Of a DNA stretch of 64,000 nt, positions 50,591 through 58,502 are shown one piece after another (within the stretch, counting starts at the first letter, position 1; every line of letters starts with the position of its first letter). The stretch covers positions 3,970,501 to 4,034,500 of the forward strand of contig CP091034.1 in assembly GCA_039725955.1 (NCBI GenBank), in the 5' to 3' direction. The position numbers and the translations under genes were made by a program. The DNA comes from Sinorhizobium sp. B11 (GTDB lineage: Bacteria; Pseudomonadota; Alphaproteobacteria; Rhizobiales; Rhizobiaceae). Under the pieces are notes generated by a model, which did not search any database, was not told the DNA's origin, and saw only the letters and a list, made by a program, of their open reading frames with translations.

Positions 50591-50723
50591 CAAGACTGCC
50601 GGCAACTCACACAACTCCCAGTTCCAGAAATCTTCGCAGTCAAGGGTCAAGAAACGCTTAAAATCATGAGAACAATCGAGAATCCGGCTCAGGATTTACT
50701 CGAATGCCGCATGTTTTTGCAGA

Positions 50724-50762
50724 TTGACAACCGGTTTCCAATAATGGTAACTGGTTTCCATA
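50724..50762 (+). promoter_or_regulatory. marR promoter with repeated GGTTTCCA motifs
   Basis: A consensus TTGACA (50724-50729) is followed by CCGGTTTCCA and CTGGTTTCCA in direct repeat 20 bases apart, with TTTCCA-ATAA-TGGTAA forming an imperfect inverted repeat between. The second copy ends three bases before the marR ATG. A MarR dimer bound here would block its own promoter. Confidence 0.5.
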
Positions 50763-51254
50763 ATGCAGATGGAGAACGGCATATTGAAGCGGACGATCGA
50801 AGCAGACCTGCTGACGGATATCATGCTGATGATCTTCCGCATCAACGGACGACTATTGGACGGTGGCGACCGGCTCGGCGCAGCGCTCAACCTCACGAGC
50901 GCCCGCTGGCAGGTGCTCGGAGCGATCTCGCTGTCTTCCGGTCATGTCGCGGTTCCCGCCATCGCGGAGATGATGGGCATGACCCGTCAGGGAGCCCAAA
51001 AGCAGGTAAACAAGCTGGAGGAAGACGGCTTCGTCGAAAGGCGGCCCAACCCGCGCCATCAGCGCTCGCCCTTCTATGTGCTGACGCCGCAGGGCGCTGA
51101 GAGCTACGCGAAGATATCAGCGCTTCATACCGGCTGGGCCAATGCGCTGGCCAGCGGACTAGACGCACCGGAATTACAGGCGGCACTCGATCTTCTGAGC
51201 AGGTTCGACCAAAGGCTGGCGCTGGACGCCACGGAAAGCGAGGAACGGAAATGA
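50763..51254 (+). CDS. MarR-family transcriptional regulator
   Basis: A 163-residue winged-helix protein. The core runs from LNLTSARWQVLGAISL through the recognition helix MTRQGAQKQVNKLEEDGFVE to the wing NPRHQRSPFYVLTPQG. The ATG at 50763 lies within the end of its promoter region. It overlaps the next gene by four bases (ATGA), so the membrane protein downstream is its likely co-regulated partner. Repeats upstream suggest autoregulation. Confidence 0.9.
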   Translation: MQMENGILKRTIEADLLTDIMLMIFRINGRLLDGGDRLGAALNLTSARWQVLGAISLSSGHVAVPAIAEMMGMTRQGAQKQVNKLEEDGFVERRPNPRHQRSPFYVLTPQGAESYAKISALHTGWANALASGLDAPELQAALDLLSRFDQRLALDATESEERK

Positions 51255-51715
51255 AAACCTTCGTTCATGCCGGCGCGGGCACAATTGCCATGATCCTGAT
51301 TGCGGGTTTTCTCACCGCAACGCTGACCTCCGAGCTTCTTCTGGATGCGTCCGCAATTCTTGCCGTCAAGAAAGCAATTCTTGCCGGTCTCTGTCTGTTG
51401 ATCCCGGCGCTCGCAATTACTGGCGGCAGCGGCTTTTCGCTCGCCCGTGGCCGCCATTCGCCGGCTATCGACAGGAAGCGCTGGCGGATGAAGATCATCG
51501 CCGCAAACGGGCTGCTGGTCCTCTTGCCCCTGGCAATCCTGCTCTACCGTCGCGCGGATGAAGGTCTGCTTGACGGTGTTTTCTACGCCATGCAGACCCT
51601 TGAACTGCTGGCCGGATCCACGCAGTTGACGCTACTTGCCCTCAATTTCCGCGACGGGCGGAAATTGAGCAGAAGAAAACGTCTCGCTGCAGCAAAGACG
51701 TTGAACGCGATCTGA
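51251..51715 (+). CDS. Membrane protein co-transcribed with marR
   Basis: A 154-residue protein with four membrane segments (about 8-28, 43-60, 82-100, 117-135) and a basic C-terminus (DGRKLSRRKRLAAAKTL). I do not recognise the family with certainty. Translational coupling to the marR gene suggests that it is involved in export or protection from a compound sensed by the regulator. No transporter signature is seen; the size is small for an efflux pump. Confidence 0.8.
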   Translation: MKTFVHAGAGTIAMILIAGFLTATLTSELLLDASAILAVKKAILAGLCLLIPALAITGGSGFSLARGRHSPAIDRKRWRMKIIAANGLLVLLPLAILLYRRADEGLLDGVFYAMQTLELLAGSTQLTLLALNFRDGRKLSRRKRLAAAKTLNAI

Positions 51716-51717
51716 AA

Positions 51718-51741
51718 CGGCAGGGCATCGATGCCCTGCCG
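51718..51741 (-). terminator. Terminator between membrane-protein and beta-glucosidase genes
   Basis: CGGCAGGGCATCGATGCCCT plus GCCG forms a perfect 24-base palindrome, a 10-bp stem with a TCGA loop. The minus-strand side continues TTTCAG. It lies between two convergent genes, only three bases after the plus-strand stop. Confidence 0.78.
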
Positions 51742-51753
51742 AAATGCTTGGCC

Positions 51754-53127
51754 TCAAACGGCCTTGTGGTTGCCCTTAGGGAACTGGCTGGCGAGCTCGC
51801 GATACCACTTGCCACTCTTCTTGACCGTACGAACCTGCGTTCCATAATCGACATGAACGAGGCCGAAACGCATGCGATAGCCTTCCGCCCATTCGAAATT
51901 GTCCATCAGGCTCCAGGCAAAATAGCCGCGCATCGGATATCCGTCCTTGATCAGGTCGGCGACGACATTGAGATGGTCACTGACATAGTCCAGGCGCATC
52001 ACGTCATCGACCTCCCCATTGACGACATCGGTATTGTCGCAGGCGCCATTTTCGGTGATGTAGCATTCTGGAAGGTCGTAGCGGCGATAGAGATCCTCGA
52101 CGAGCAGCTTGAGGCCCGGCGAATAGACTTCCCAGCCGATATCGGTCTTCACGTCGCTGGCCGGAGGTGCTTCCACCGTCCAGGGGAAATCGCCCTTGCG
52201 GGTGGCATCATCGGCAACGCGCTCCGGCTTGTAATAGTTGAGGCCCCACCAATCGAGCTTCTGGCTGATAATCTTGAGATCGCCGTCCTCGATCACGGGC
52301 ATACGATCGCCGAGCGCTTCGACGAATTCCTTCGGATACTCGCCCTTAAAGACCGGATCAAAGAAGGCGCCGTTGTGGAACTGGTGCGCGCGCTCGCCGG
52401 CAGCAAGATCGGCAGCCTTATCGGAGCCCGGAATGATCGAGGAAGCATTGAGCACCAGACCAACAGGCACATTGGGCGCTTCCGAACGGATCGCTTCGAC
52501 GCCAAGGCCGTGCGCCAGGTTCATGTAGTGCATGGCGTGAAGCGCGGCCTGCATGTTGCGCTCGCCCGGTGCATGAATGCCATAGAGGTGGCTGAGCCAC
52601 ACGATGCACCACGGCTCGTTGAAAGTGGCGACGCTGTCGAGACGGTCGCCAAGGCGGCTCATGACAGTCTTGGCATAGCGCTGATAGGCATAGGCCGTCG
52701 AACGTGCCGTCCAGCCGCCGTCGCCGGCAAGCAGCAGCGGCAGATCCCAATGGTAGAGCGTCGCAAAGGTCTTGATACCGCGCGCCTTGCAGCCATCGAC
52801 GAGCCGATCGTAGAAATCGAGGCCTTTCTCATTCACCGGACCCGTGCCGTCGGGGACGATGCGCGGCCAGGCGATCGAGAAACGATAGGCATCGACGCCC
52901 ATATCCTCGATAAGATCGAGGTCCTGCTCCAGCCGGTTATAGTGGTCGCAGGCAACATCGCCGTTGTCACGGTTATGGACGCGGCCGGGCATGTTGCAGA
53001 AGGCATCCCAGATGGACGGCTTGCGGCCATCGGCCTTGCTGGCGCCTTCGATCTGGAAGGCAGCGGTGGCAACACCAAACGTGAAATCGCCAGGGAAGCG
53101 GGCGGCGAGCGCTTTCGGATCGATCAT
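51754..53127 (-). CDS. GH1 beta-glucosidase
   Basis: A 457-residue family 1 glycoside hydrolase, the full usual length. The acid/base Glu is in VATFNEPWCIVWL and the nucleophile Glu in CYITENGACDNT. The N-terminal signature FTFGVATAAFQIEGA and the end segment MDNFEWAEGYRMRFGLVHVDY are also present. No signal peptide, so it acts in the cytoplasm on imported cellobiose or aryl-glucosides. A perfect 14-base palindrome at 53219-53232 lies about 92 bases upstream and is a probable repressor site. No sugar transporter gene is directly adjacent. Confidence 0.96.
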   Translation of the reverse strand: MIDPKALAARFPGDFTFGVATAAFQIEGASKADGRKPSIWDAFCNMPGRVHNRDNGDVACDHYNRLEQDLDLIEDMGVDAYRFSIAWPRIVPDGTGPVNEKGLDFYDRLVDGCKARGIKTFATLYHWDLPLLLAGDGGWTARSTAYAYQRYAKTVMSRLGDRLDSVATFNEPWCIVWLSHLYGIHAPGERNMQAALHAMHYMNLAHGLGVEAIRSEAPNVPVGLVLNASSIIPGSDKAADLAAGERAHQFHNGAFFDPVFKGEYPKEFVEALGDRMPVIEDGDLKIISQKLDWWGLNYYKPERVADDATRKGDFPWTVEAPPASDVKTDIGWEVYSPGLKLLVEDLYRRYDLPECYITENGACDNTDVVNGEVDDVMRLDYVSDHLNVVADLIKDGYPMRGYFAWSLMDNFEWAEGYRMRFGLVHVDYGTQVRTVKKSGKWYRELASQFPKGNHKAV

Positions 53128-53218
53128 CTGTAAATCCCATCTCTCAGGTTGTGGACTGACCGTTTACGCGGGGTTTAGCCAAGCCTGACAGCAAAGTACA
53201 GGCCGGCAGAAGGAAAAA

Positions 53219-53232
53219 CTGCAACGTTGCAG
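53219..53232. promoter_or_regulatory. LacI-type operator upstream of beta-glucosidase gene
   Basis: CTGCAACGTTGCAG is a perfect 14-base palindrome with a central CG, as in many LacI/GalR operators. It sits in the 243-base region between the divergent beta-glucosidase and DoxX genes. The cognate repressor is probably not one of the two lacI genes in the window, whose sites look different. Confidence 0.5.
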
Positions 53233-53370
53233 GAAGAATAATCAGACAGCGGCGAGCCTGCTACAGAACCCCGTACTGGAAGGTCATAACGCCAATGTCA
53301 GCAGTCGTGATTTGCTGTCGCGATGGCGATCCTTACACGGGAAAGGGCATCACAATATGAAAGGAACCGA

Positions 53371-53778
53371 ATGCTTTCTTCGATCCATCTGCTGCAGCCG
53401 CATCTGCTGAGCCTGCTGCGCATCGTCTCGTCCCTCGTGCTTTTCAGCTACGGAACGCAGAAGATTCTGCATTTCCCGGCTGCAGCAAGCGTGCCGCCCG
53501 TCGGATCGCTGCCCTGGATTGCCGGCCTCCTCGAACTCACGCTCGGCTTTCTGGTACTCATCGGCTTCCAGACCCGCATCGCAGCTTTCGTGCTTTCGGG
53601 TCTGATGGCCTTTGCCTATTTCATCGGCCACGCATCGAAGAGCTTCTTTCCGGCCCAGAACGGTGGTGTCGCCGCCATCCTGTTCTGCTTCGTTCTGCTT
53701 TATATCGTCGCTGCCGGCGCGGGCCCGTTCAGCGTCGATAACCTGCTGAAGCGCGGCCGTACTGAGGTTGCGGCCTGA
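53371..53778 (+). CDS. DoxX-family membrane protein
   Basis: A 135-residue protein with four membrane segments, beginning MLSSIHLLQPHLLSLLRIV. The FSYGTQKILHFP segment and the LPWIAGLLELTLGFLVLIGF helix are typical of DoxX. The ATG at 53371 has an AAAGGAAC site eight bases upstream. DoxX proteins are linked to thiol or redox stress in other bacteria. It is a single gene closed by a strong hairpin. Confidence 0.87.
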   Translation: MLSSIHLLQPHLLSLLRIVSSLVLFSYGTQKILHFPAAASVPPVGSLPWIAGLLELTLGFLVLIGFQTRIAAFVLSGLMAFAYFIGHASKSFFPAQNGGVAAILFCFVLLYIVAAGAGPFSVDNLLKRGRTEVAA

Positions 53779-53792
53779 TTGCCACAAGACGT

Positions 53793-53829
53793 AAACGCCG
53801 GGGCGATATCGAACCGCCCCGGCGTTTTT
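53793..53829 (+). terminator. Strong bidirectional terminator after doxX
   Basis: A perfect 13-bp stem AAACGCCGGGGCG / CGCCCCGGCGTTT with a nine-base loop, followed by TTTTT in the plus direction. It lies between the convergent DoxX and Gfo/Idh/MocA genes. Confidence 0.93.
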
Positions 53830-53858
53830 GATCATAAGGACCTGATCGACACGTAAAC

Positions 53859-55046
53859 TCAGACCTTGACCCAGGCGCCGTTGCGCTTGGATGAAGCCAC
53901 GCAGGCTTCGACGAAGGCGACACCCTTCACACCGTCATCGACTGTCGGGTAGACCACGGCCTTGTCGACCGCCTTGCCCCTCTTGTGCGCGTTGATGGCA
54001 TGTGCGGCTTCCGTGTAGATCGTCGCGAACGCTTCGAGATAACCTTCCGGATGGCCCGATGGAACGCGGGAAACGCGGGCAGCGGCCGCGCCGGAGCCAG
54101 CGCCGTTGCGGGTAATCAGCCGCTTGGATTCGCCGAACGGCGTGTACCAGAGATAGTTCGGATCGGCCTGAACCCATTCGATACCACCCTTGGTGCCGTA
54201 AACGCGCACCTTGAGACCATTCTCATGGCCCGGTGCCACCTGGCTGCACCAGAGCATGCCCTTGGCCGGCTTTTCCGAACCTTTGGCCTTGAAGCGCAGC
54301 ATCACATGGGCGTTGTCATCGAGACGGCGGCCCGGCACGAAGCTGTCGAGATCGGCAGCAAGGCTGTCGAGTTCGAGACCGGTGATGAAGGACGCCAGGT
54401 TATAGGCATGCGTGCCGATATCGCCGGTCGAACCGCCGACGCCGGACTGCGCCGGGTCGGTGCGCCATGCGGCCTGCTTCTGGCCGGACTGTTCGATCGC
54501 TTCGGTCAACCAGTCCTGCGGATACTCGGCCTGAACGATACGGATATCGCCGAGCTCGCCATTGGCAACCATTTCGCGCGCCTGACGAACCATCGGATAG
54601 CCGGTATAGTTATGTGTCAGGATGAAGAGCGCACCGCTCTCGTCGGCAACCTTCTTCAGCTTCTTGGCATCGGCAAGGTTTGATGTCAGCGGCTTGTCGC
54701 AGATGACATGGATGCCGCGGCGCAGGAATTCCTTGGCGGCGTCATAATGGACGTGGTTCGGCGTCACGATCGAAACGGCTTCGATGCCGTTCTTCAGCTT
54801 CGCTTCGCGGATCGCCATTTCCCGGTAGCTGGAATAGGTGCGCGACGGATCGAGACCGAGATCGCGACCGGACTGGGCAGCCTTTTCCGGCGTCGACGAG
54901 AGCGCGCCGGCGATCAGGTCATACTGATCGTCGATACGCGCCGCGATGCGGTGAACGGCGCCGATGAAGGCCCCTGCCCCGCCCCCGACCATACCGAGCC
55001 GGATGCGCGGCTCGCGGGCCTGTTCGGATGATGCTTCGATTGCCAT
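53859..55046 (-). CDS. Gfo/Idh/MocA-family dehydrogenase
   Basis: A 395-residue sugar or cyclitol dehydrogenase. The N-terminal Rossmann motif is LGMVGGGAGAFIGAVHRIAA, followed by the VSIVTPNHVHYDAAKEFL and HVICDKPLTSNLADAKKL segments with the catalytic Lys. A GDIGTHAYNLASFITGL segment supplies the His. It follows the sugar isomerase/epimerase gene by 27 bases, a pair often found in inositol-type or keto-sugar catabolism. With the ABC transporter upstream it probably oxidises the imported sugar. Confidence 0.92.
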   Translation of the reverse strand: MAIEASSEQAREPRIRLGMVGGGAGAFIGAVHRIAARIDDQYDLIAGALSSTPEKAAQSGRDLGLDPSRTYSSYREMAIREAKLKNGIEAVSIVTPNHVHYDAAKEFLRRGIHVICDKPLTSNLADAKKLKKVADESGALFILTHNYTGYPMVRQAREMVANGELGDIRIVQAEYPQDWLTEAIEQSGQKQAAWRTDPAQSGVGGSTGDIGTHAYNLASFITGLELDSLAADLDSFVPGRRLDDNAHVMLRFKAKGSEKPAKGMLWCSQVAPGHENGLKVRVYGTKGGIEWVQADPNYLWYTPFGESKRLITRNGAGSGAAAARVSRVPSGHPEGYLEAFATIYTEAAHAINAHKRGKAVDKAVVYPTVDDGVKGVAFVEACVASSKRNGAWVKV

Positions 55047-55073
55047 GATTTTCTCCTCGAAATCCTGGTCCGC

Positions 55074-56129
55074 TTACGACAGACCCAGCATGCGCCGGTT
55101 GGCTGCCTGATCCGTGCCGCCGGCAGCGAAATCGTCGAAGGCCTTTTCGGTGACGCGGATGATGTGGGCCGCAACGAACTCAGCGCCTTCGCGGGCACCA
55201 TCTTCCGGATGCTTCAGCGCACATTCCCATTCGACCACGGCCCAGCCGTCGAAATTATTGGCGGTCATCTTCGAGAAGACGGCGCCGAAATCGACCTGGC
55301 CATCACCCAGCGAACGGAAGCGGCCGGCACGTTCGACCCAGCCCTGATAGCCGCCGTAAACGCCCTGACGTCCGGTCGGGTTGAACTCGGCATCCTTGAC
55401 GTGGAACATCTTGATCCGGTCTTTGTAGATGTCGATGTTGTCGAGGTAATCGAGGCACTGCAGAACGTAGTGCGAGGGATCATAGAGCATGTTGGCGCGC
55501 GGATGGTTGCCGACGCGTTCCAGGAACATCTCGTAGGTGATGCCGTCGTGCAGGTCTTCGCCTGGGTGGATTTCGTAGCAGACGTCGATGCCGTTTTCAT
55601 CGGCATGATCGAGAATCGGCTTCCAGCGGCGGGCAAGCTCGTCGAAAGCGGTCTCGACGAGACCGGCCGGGCGCTGCGGCCAGGGGTAGATGAAAGGCCA
55701 GGCAAGCGCGCCCGAGAAAGTCGCATGCGCCTTGAGGCCGAGATGCTTGGAAGCGGTCAGCGCATACTTGACCTGCTGCACCGCCCATTCCTGACGCGCC
55801 TTCGGATTGCCACGCACTTCGGGTGCTGCAAAACCGTCGAAGGCTTCGTCATAGGCCGGGTGCACGGCAACGAGCTGGCCCTGGAGATGGGTGGAAAGTT
55901 CGGTAACCTCGACGCCGTTTTCACGTGCCTTGCCTGCGAATTCGTCGCAGTAATCCTTTGACGTCGCCGCCTTCTTGAGGTCGATGAGCTGGCTTGCCCA
56001 GGTCGGAACCTGCACGCCCTTGTAGCCGATATCGGCCGCCCATTTGGTGATCGCGTCCCATGAATTGAAAGGCGCGGTATCGCCAGCGAACTGTCCGAGG
56101 AACAGGCCTGGTCCCTTGATCGTCTTCAT
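55074..56129 (-). CDS. Sugar phosphate isomerase/epimerase (TIM barrel)
   Basis: A 351-residue AP-endonuclease-2-fold protein. Metal-binding residues are spread over the barrel: Glu in DVCYEIHPGEDLHDG, Asp and His in NMLYDPSHYVLQCLDY, His in IKMFHVKDAEF and Glu in WAVVEWECALKHPEDG. The ATG at 56129 has a GGGAGGAAAC site; the longer reading to 56249 lacks similarity. It comes first of the isomerase-dehydrogenase pair, itself 249 bases after the ABC binding protein gene. Exact substrate unknown (a ketose or inositol derivative). Confidence 0.9.
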   Translation of the reverse strand: MKTIKGPGLFLGQFAGDTAPFNSWDAITKWAADIGYKGVQVPTWASQLIDLKKAATSKDYCDEFAGKARENGVEVTELSTHLQGQLVAVHPAYDEAFDGFAAPEVRGNPKARQEWAVQQVKYALTASKHLGLKAHATFSGALAWPFIYPWPQRPAGLVETAFDELARRWKPILDHADENGIDVCYEIHPGEDLHDGITYEMFLERVGNHPRANMLYDPSHYVLQCLDYLDNIDIYKDRIKMFHVKDAEFNPTGRQGVYGGYQGWVERAGRFRSLGDGQVDFGAVFSKMTANNFDGWAVVEWECALKHPEDGAREGAEFVAAHIIRVTEKAFDDFAAGGTDQAANRRMLGLS

Positions 56130-56335
56130 GTCAGTTTCCTCCCTGAATATCGATCGTAAACGTTTTCGAGAAATCTTAGCGCGCCGTTCGATAAAGAAAA
56201 GGCGCCTCCCCGCCAATGCGAGAGATTTAAGCGGGTGGGCCGAAATCAACGCGGTCTGGACCTAATCACGCTCGCCGCGGATCGGCAAGAGGTACGTGCC
56301 GCATTTTGGCTTCAACTTGTCCGAAGGCATGAAAA

Positions 56336-56363
56336 ATGCGCCCATCCTCTCGAATGGGCGCAT
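56336..56363 (-). terminator. Terminator after the ABC binding-protein gene
   Basis: A perfect 10-bp stem ATGCGCCCAT / ATGGGCGCAT with an eight-base loop. The minus-strand continuation is TTTTTC. It separates the ABC transporter genes from the downstream isomerase and dehydrogenase genes, which then need partial read-through or their own promoter in 56130-56335. Confidence 0.85.
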
Positions 56364-56378
56364 GCATGAAAGCCGATA

Positions 56379-57326
56379 TCAGAACGGAGAATCCGGGAAG
56401 TAGAAGTTCTTGGCATTGTCCTTGGTGACGAGCGTTGCGTCGAGGATGTAGTTGCCGTGAACCGGAACCTGATCGTAGAGCGCAGCAGCCGTCAGTTCCA
56501 TGGCCGTACCGACCATTGCCGGCGGATAGAGAACGTCGACCGGGATCAGCTTGTCGCCGTCCATGACCTTCTTGATCATGTCCTTGGAGCCAGCGCCGGC
56601 AACGACATACTGAATGTCGGTGCGCTTGGCCTGCTCGATGGCCTGCAGAACGCCGACAGCCATGTCGTCATCCTGGCACCATACAACGTCGATCTTCGGA
56701 TACTTGGTCAGATAGTCCTGCATGACCTTGAAGGCATCGTCACGGTTCCAGTTGCCGTACTGGCGGTCGAGAACCTTGACCTTGGAGCCTGCAATGCCCT
56801 TGTCGAAGCCGTCCTGGCGCTGCTGGTCGATCGGGATCGGCAGGCCACGGATGATGACGACCTCGGCTTCCGGGGTCTTTTCGGCAATGTACTTGCCGGC
56901 GACTTCGCCGAGCGCCGGGTTGTTGCCGGCAACGTAGAGGTCACGCACGGAATTGTCGTTGCTCGACGGCGCACGGTCGACGAGTGCAACGAACTTGCCC
57001 TTGCCCTTGACTTCCTTGATGGCGTTGACGAGCGGATCCGGATCCGACGGCAGGATGACGAGCGCATCGATGCCCTGTGTGTCGAGGTCCTGCACGGCAT
57101 TTGCCTGCGTTGCGGCATCCGGCGAGGTCTTGACGATGACGTTCAGGCCCGGATGCTCTGCCATCAGCTTCTTGGCAATGCGCTCGGCGTGAAACACGAC
57201 GCCCGACGTCCAGCCATGGTCGGCGGCCGGAATGGACACGCCGATCGTATAATTCTTGTCCTGGGCGTAGGCTGCGCCGGCAAAAGCCACCCCCGCAACA
57301 GCCAGACCCAACATGAGCTTGCGCAT
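56379..57326 (-). CDS. Sugar ABC transporter periplasmic binding protein
   Basis: A 315-residue binding protein of the ribose/xylose (PBP type I) group. The signal peptide MRKLMLGLAVAGVAFAGAAYA is followed by the mature NYTIGVSIPAADHGWTSGVV. Conserved segments include DTQGIDALVILPSDPDPLV and VVWCQDDDMAVGVLQAIE. The ATG at 57326 has a GGGAGGAAA site; a start at 57362 would give a second membrane-like stretch. It is third in the ATPase-permease-binding protein order. Confidence 0.93.
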   Translation of the reverse strand: MRKLMLGLAVAGVAFAGAAYAQDKNYTIGVSIPAADHGWTSGVVFHAERIAKKLMAEHPGLNVIVKTSPDAATQANAVQDLDTQGIDALVILPSDPDPLVNAIKEVKGKGKFVALVDRAPSSNDNSVRDLYVAGNNPALGEVAGKYIAEKTPEAEVVIIRGLPIPIDQQRQDGFDKGIAGSKVKVLDRQYGNWNRDDAFKVMQDYLTKYPKIDVVWCQDDDMAVGVLQAIEQAKRTDIQYVVAGAGSKDMIKKVMDGDKLIPVDVLYPPAMVGTAMELTAAALYDQVPVHGNYILDATLVTKDNAKNFYFPDSPF

Positions 57327-57413
57327 GCTATTTCCTCCCAAAAATATCAGGGACTTATTCAATCCGGGCCGGGTGCCCTGGATATCCCGGCCAATCCGAG
57401 AAGCAGGCCTGTC

Positions 57414-58418
57414 TTACGATTTGCGCACCAGCGACCGCTGCACCAGCATGGCGATGATGATGATCGCGCCCTGGATCGCACCGATGAGATATTCGCTGAT
57501 GAAGTTCGAAAGCAGCATGATGTTGCCGACGAGCTCAAGAATGAAGGCGCCGCAGATCGTGCCCCAGACGCGGCCCGCACCGCCCTTCAGGGCCGTGCCG
57601 CCGACAACGACAGCCGTGATTGCCTGCAGCTCCCACAGAATGCCCGTCGTTGCCGAAGTCGAGCCGAGACGCGGCACATAGAGCAACACGGCGATCGCCA
57701 CGCAGAGTCCCTGAATGACGAAGGCGATTGTGCGCACCCGGTTGACCGCAATGCCGGAATAGCGGGCAACATCGCTGTTCGAACCGACTGCCACGACGTG
57801 ACGGCCATAGCGCGTACGGTAGAGAATGAAAGCCGCAATGGCGGTAACGACCAGGATAACGACAATCGGAACCGGGACACCGAAGATACTGCCGAAATAG
57901 GCTGGCCGATAAAGCGTCTGAATATCAGCCGAACGCAATGTGATTGCTCCGCCCTGCGACAGCCACGTCGTCAGACCGCGATAGATGCCCATCGTACCGA
58001 GCGTGGCGATGAAGGGCTCGATCTTGCCGACAGTCGTGATGAGGCCGTTTGCGAGACCGCAAAGCGCACCGGCGACCACGGCGAAGACGACGGCAGCAGT
58101 CAGCATCAGCACCGGATCGGCAATGACGCCGGAATTGATGAGCAGGATCATCAGGCTCGCGACGAAGGCCACCATGGAGCCCACGGAAAGGTCGAGGTCG
58201 CCTGCCGAGATCACGAAGGTCGCACCGACGGCGATGATGGCGATGAAGGCACAACGCGTTGCAACGTTCGTAAGATTGGTGATGCCGATGAAATTCGGAT
58301 TGACCAGTGCGCCCACGATGAGGAGCAAGGCCAGTGCGGCGAAGGGGGCAACCGCGCGCAGATCGACGTCACGCCAGGATCTGCGCCGGATCTCCCTGGT
58401 CTCCTCGTTAACACTCAT
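57414..58418 (-). CDS. Sugar ABC transporter permease
   Basis: A 334-residue permease of the ribose (RbsC) family with about ten membrane segments. Family landmarks are FVISAGDLDLSVGSMVAF, EPFIATLGTMGIYRGLTTWL and the SNSDVARYSGIAVNRVRTIAF cytoplasmic loop that contacts the ATPase. The gene lies 84 bases after the ATPase gene. The ATG at 58418 is used here; a TTG at 58424 is six bases from the GGGAGG site and is an alternative with two further residues. Confidence 0.93.
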   Translation of the reverse strand: MSVNEETREIRRRSWRDVDLRAVAPFAALALLLIVGALVNPNFIGITNLTNVATRCAFIAIIAVGATFVISAGDLDLSVGSMVAFVASLMILLINSGVIADPVLMLTAAVVFAVVAGALCGLANGLITTVGKIEPFIATLGTMGIYRGLTTWLSQGGAITLRSADIQTLYRPAYFGSIFGVPVPIVVILVVTAIAAFILYRTRYGRHVVAVGSNSDVARYSGIAVNRVRTIAFVIQGLCVAIAVLLYVPRLGSTSATTGILWELQAITAVVVGGTALKGGAGRVWGTICGAFILELVGNIMLLSNFISEYLIGAIQGAIIIIAMLVQRSLVRKS

Positions 58419-58502
58419 GTCCAAAACCAACCTCCCGTCCCATGATTGCTGGGCATCTTGTTTGTCTCGCGCGCGGTCCGCTCGCGTCGCGCCTCGCCGG
58501 CA

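Noticed and set aside
51748..53133. 461-codon open frame on the plus strand opposite the beta-glucosidase gene
   Set aside because: Mirrors the GH1 gene almost exactly and has no recognisable domain, whereas the minus strand encodes a full enzyme with both catalytic Glu.
56457..58445. Long open frame (662 codons) on the plus strand opposite the ABC binding-protein and permease genes
   Set aside because: It is antisense to two clearly recognised genes and translates into a composition rich in D, R, H and A without any domain, as expected of a shadow frame in GC-rich DNA.
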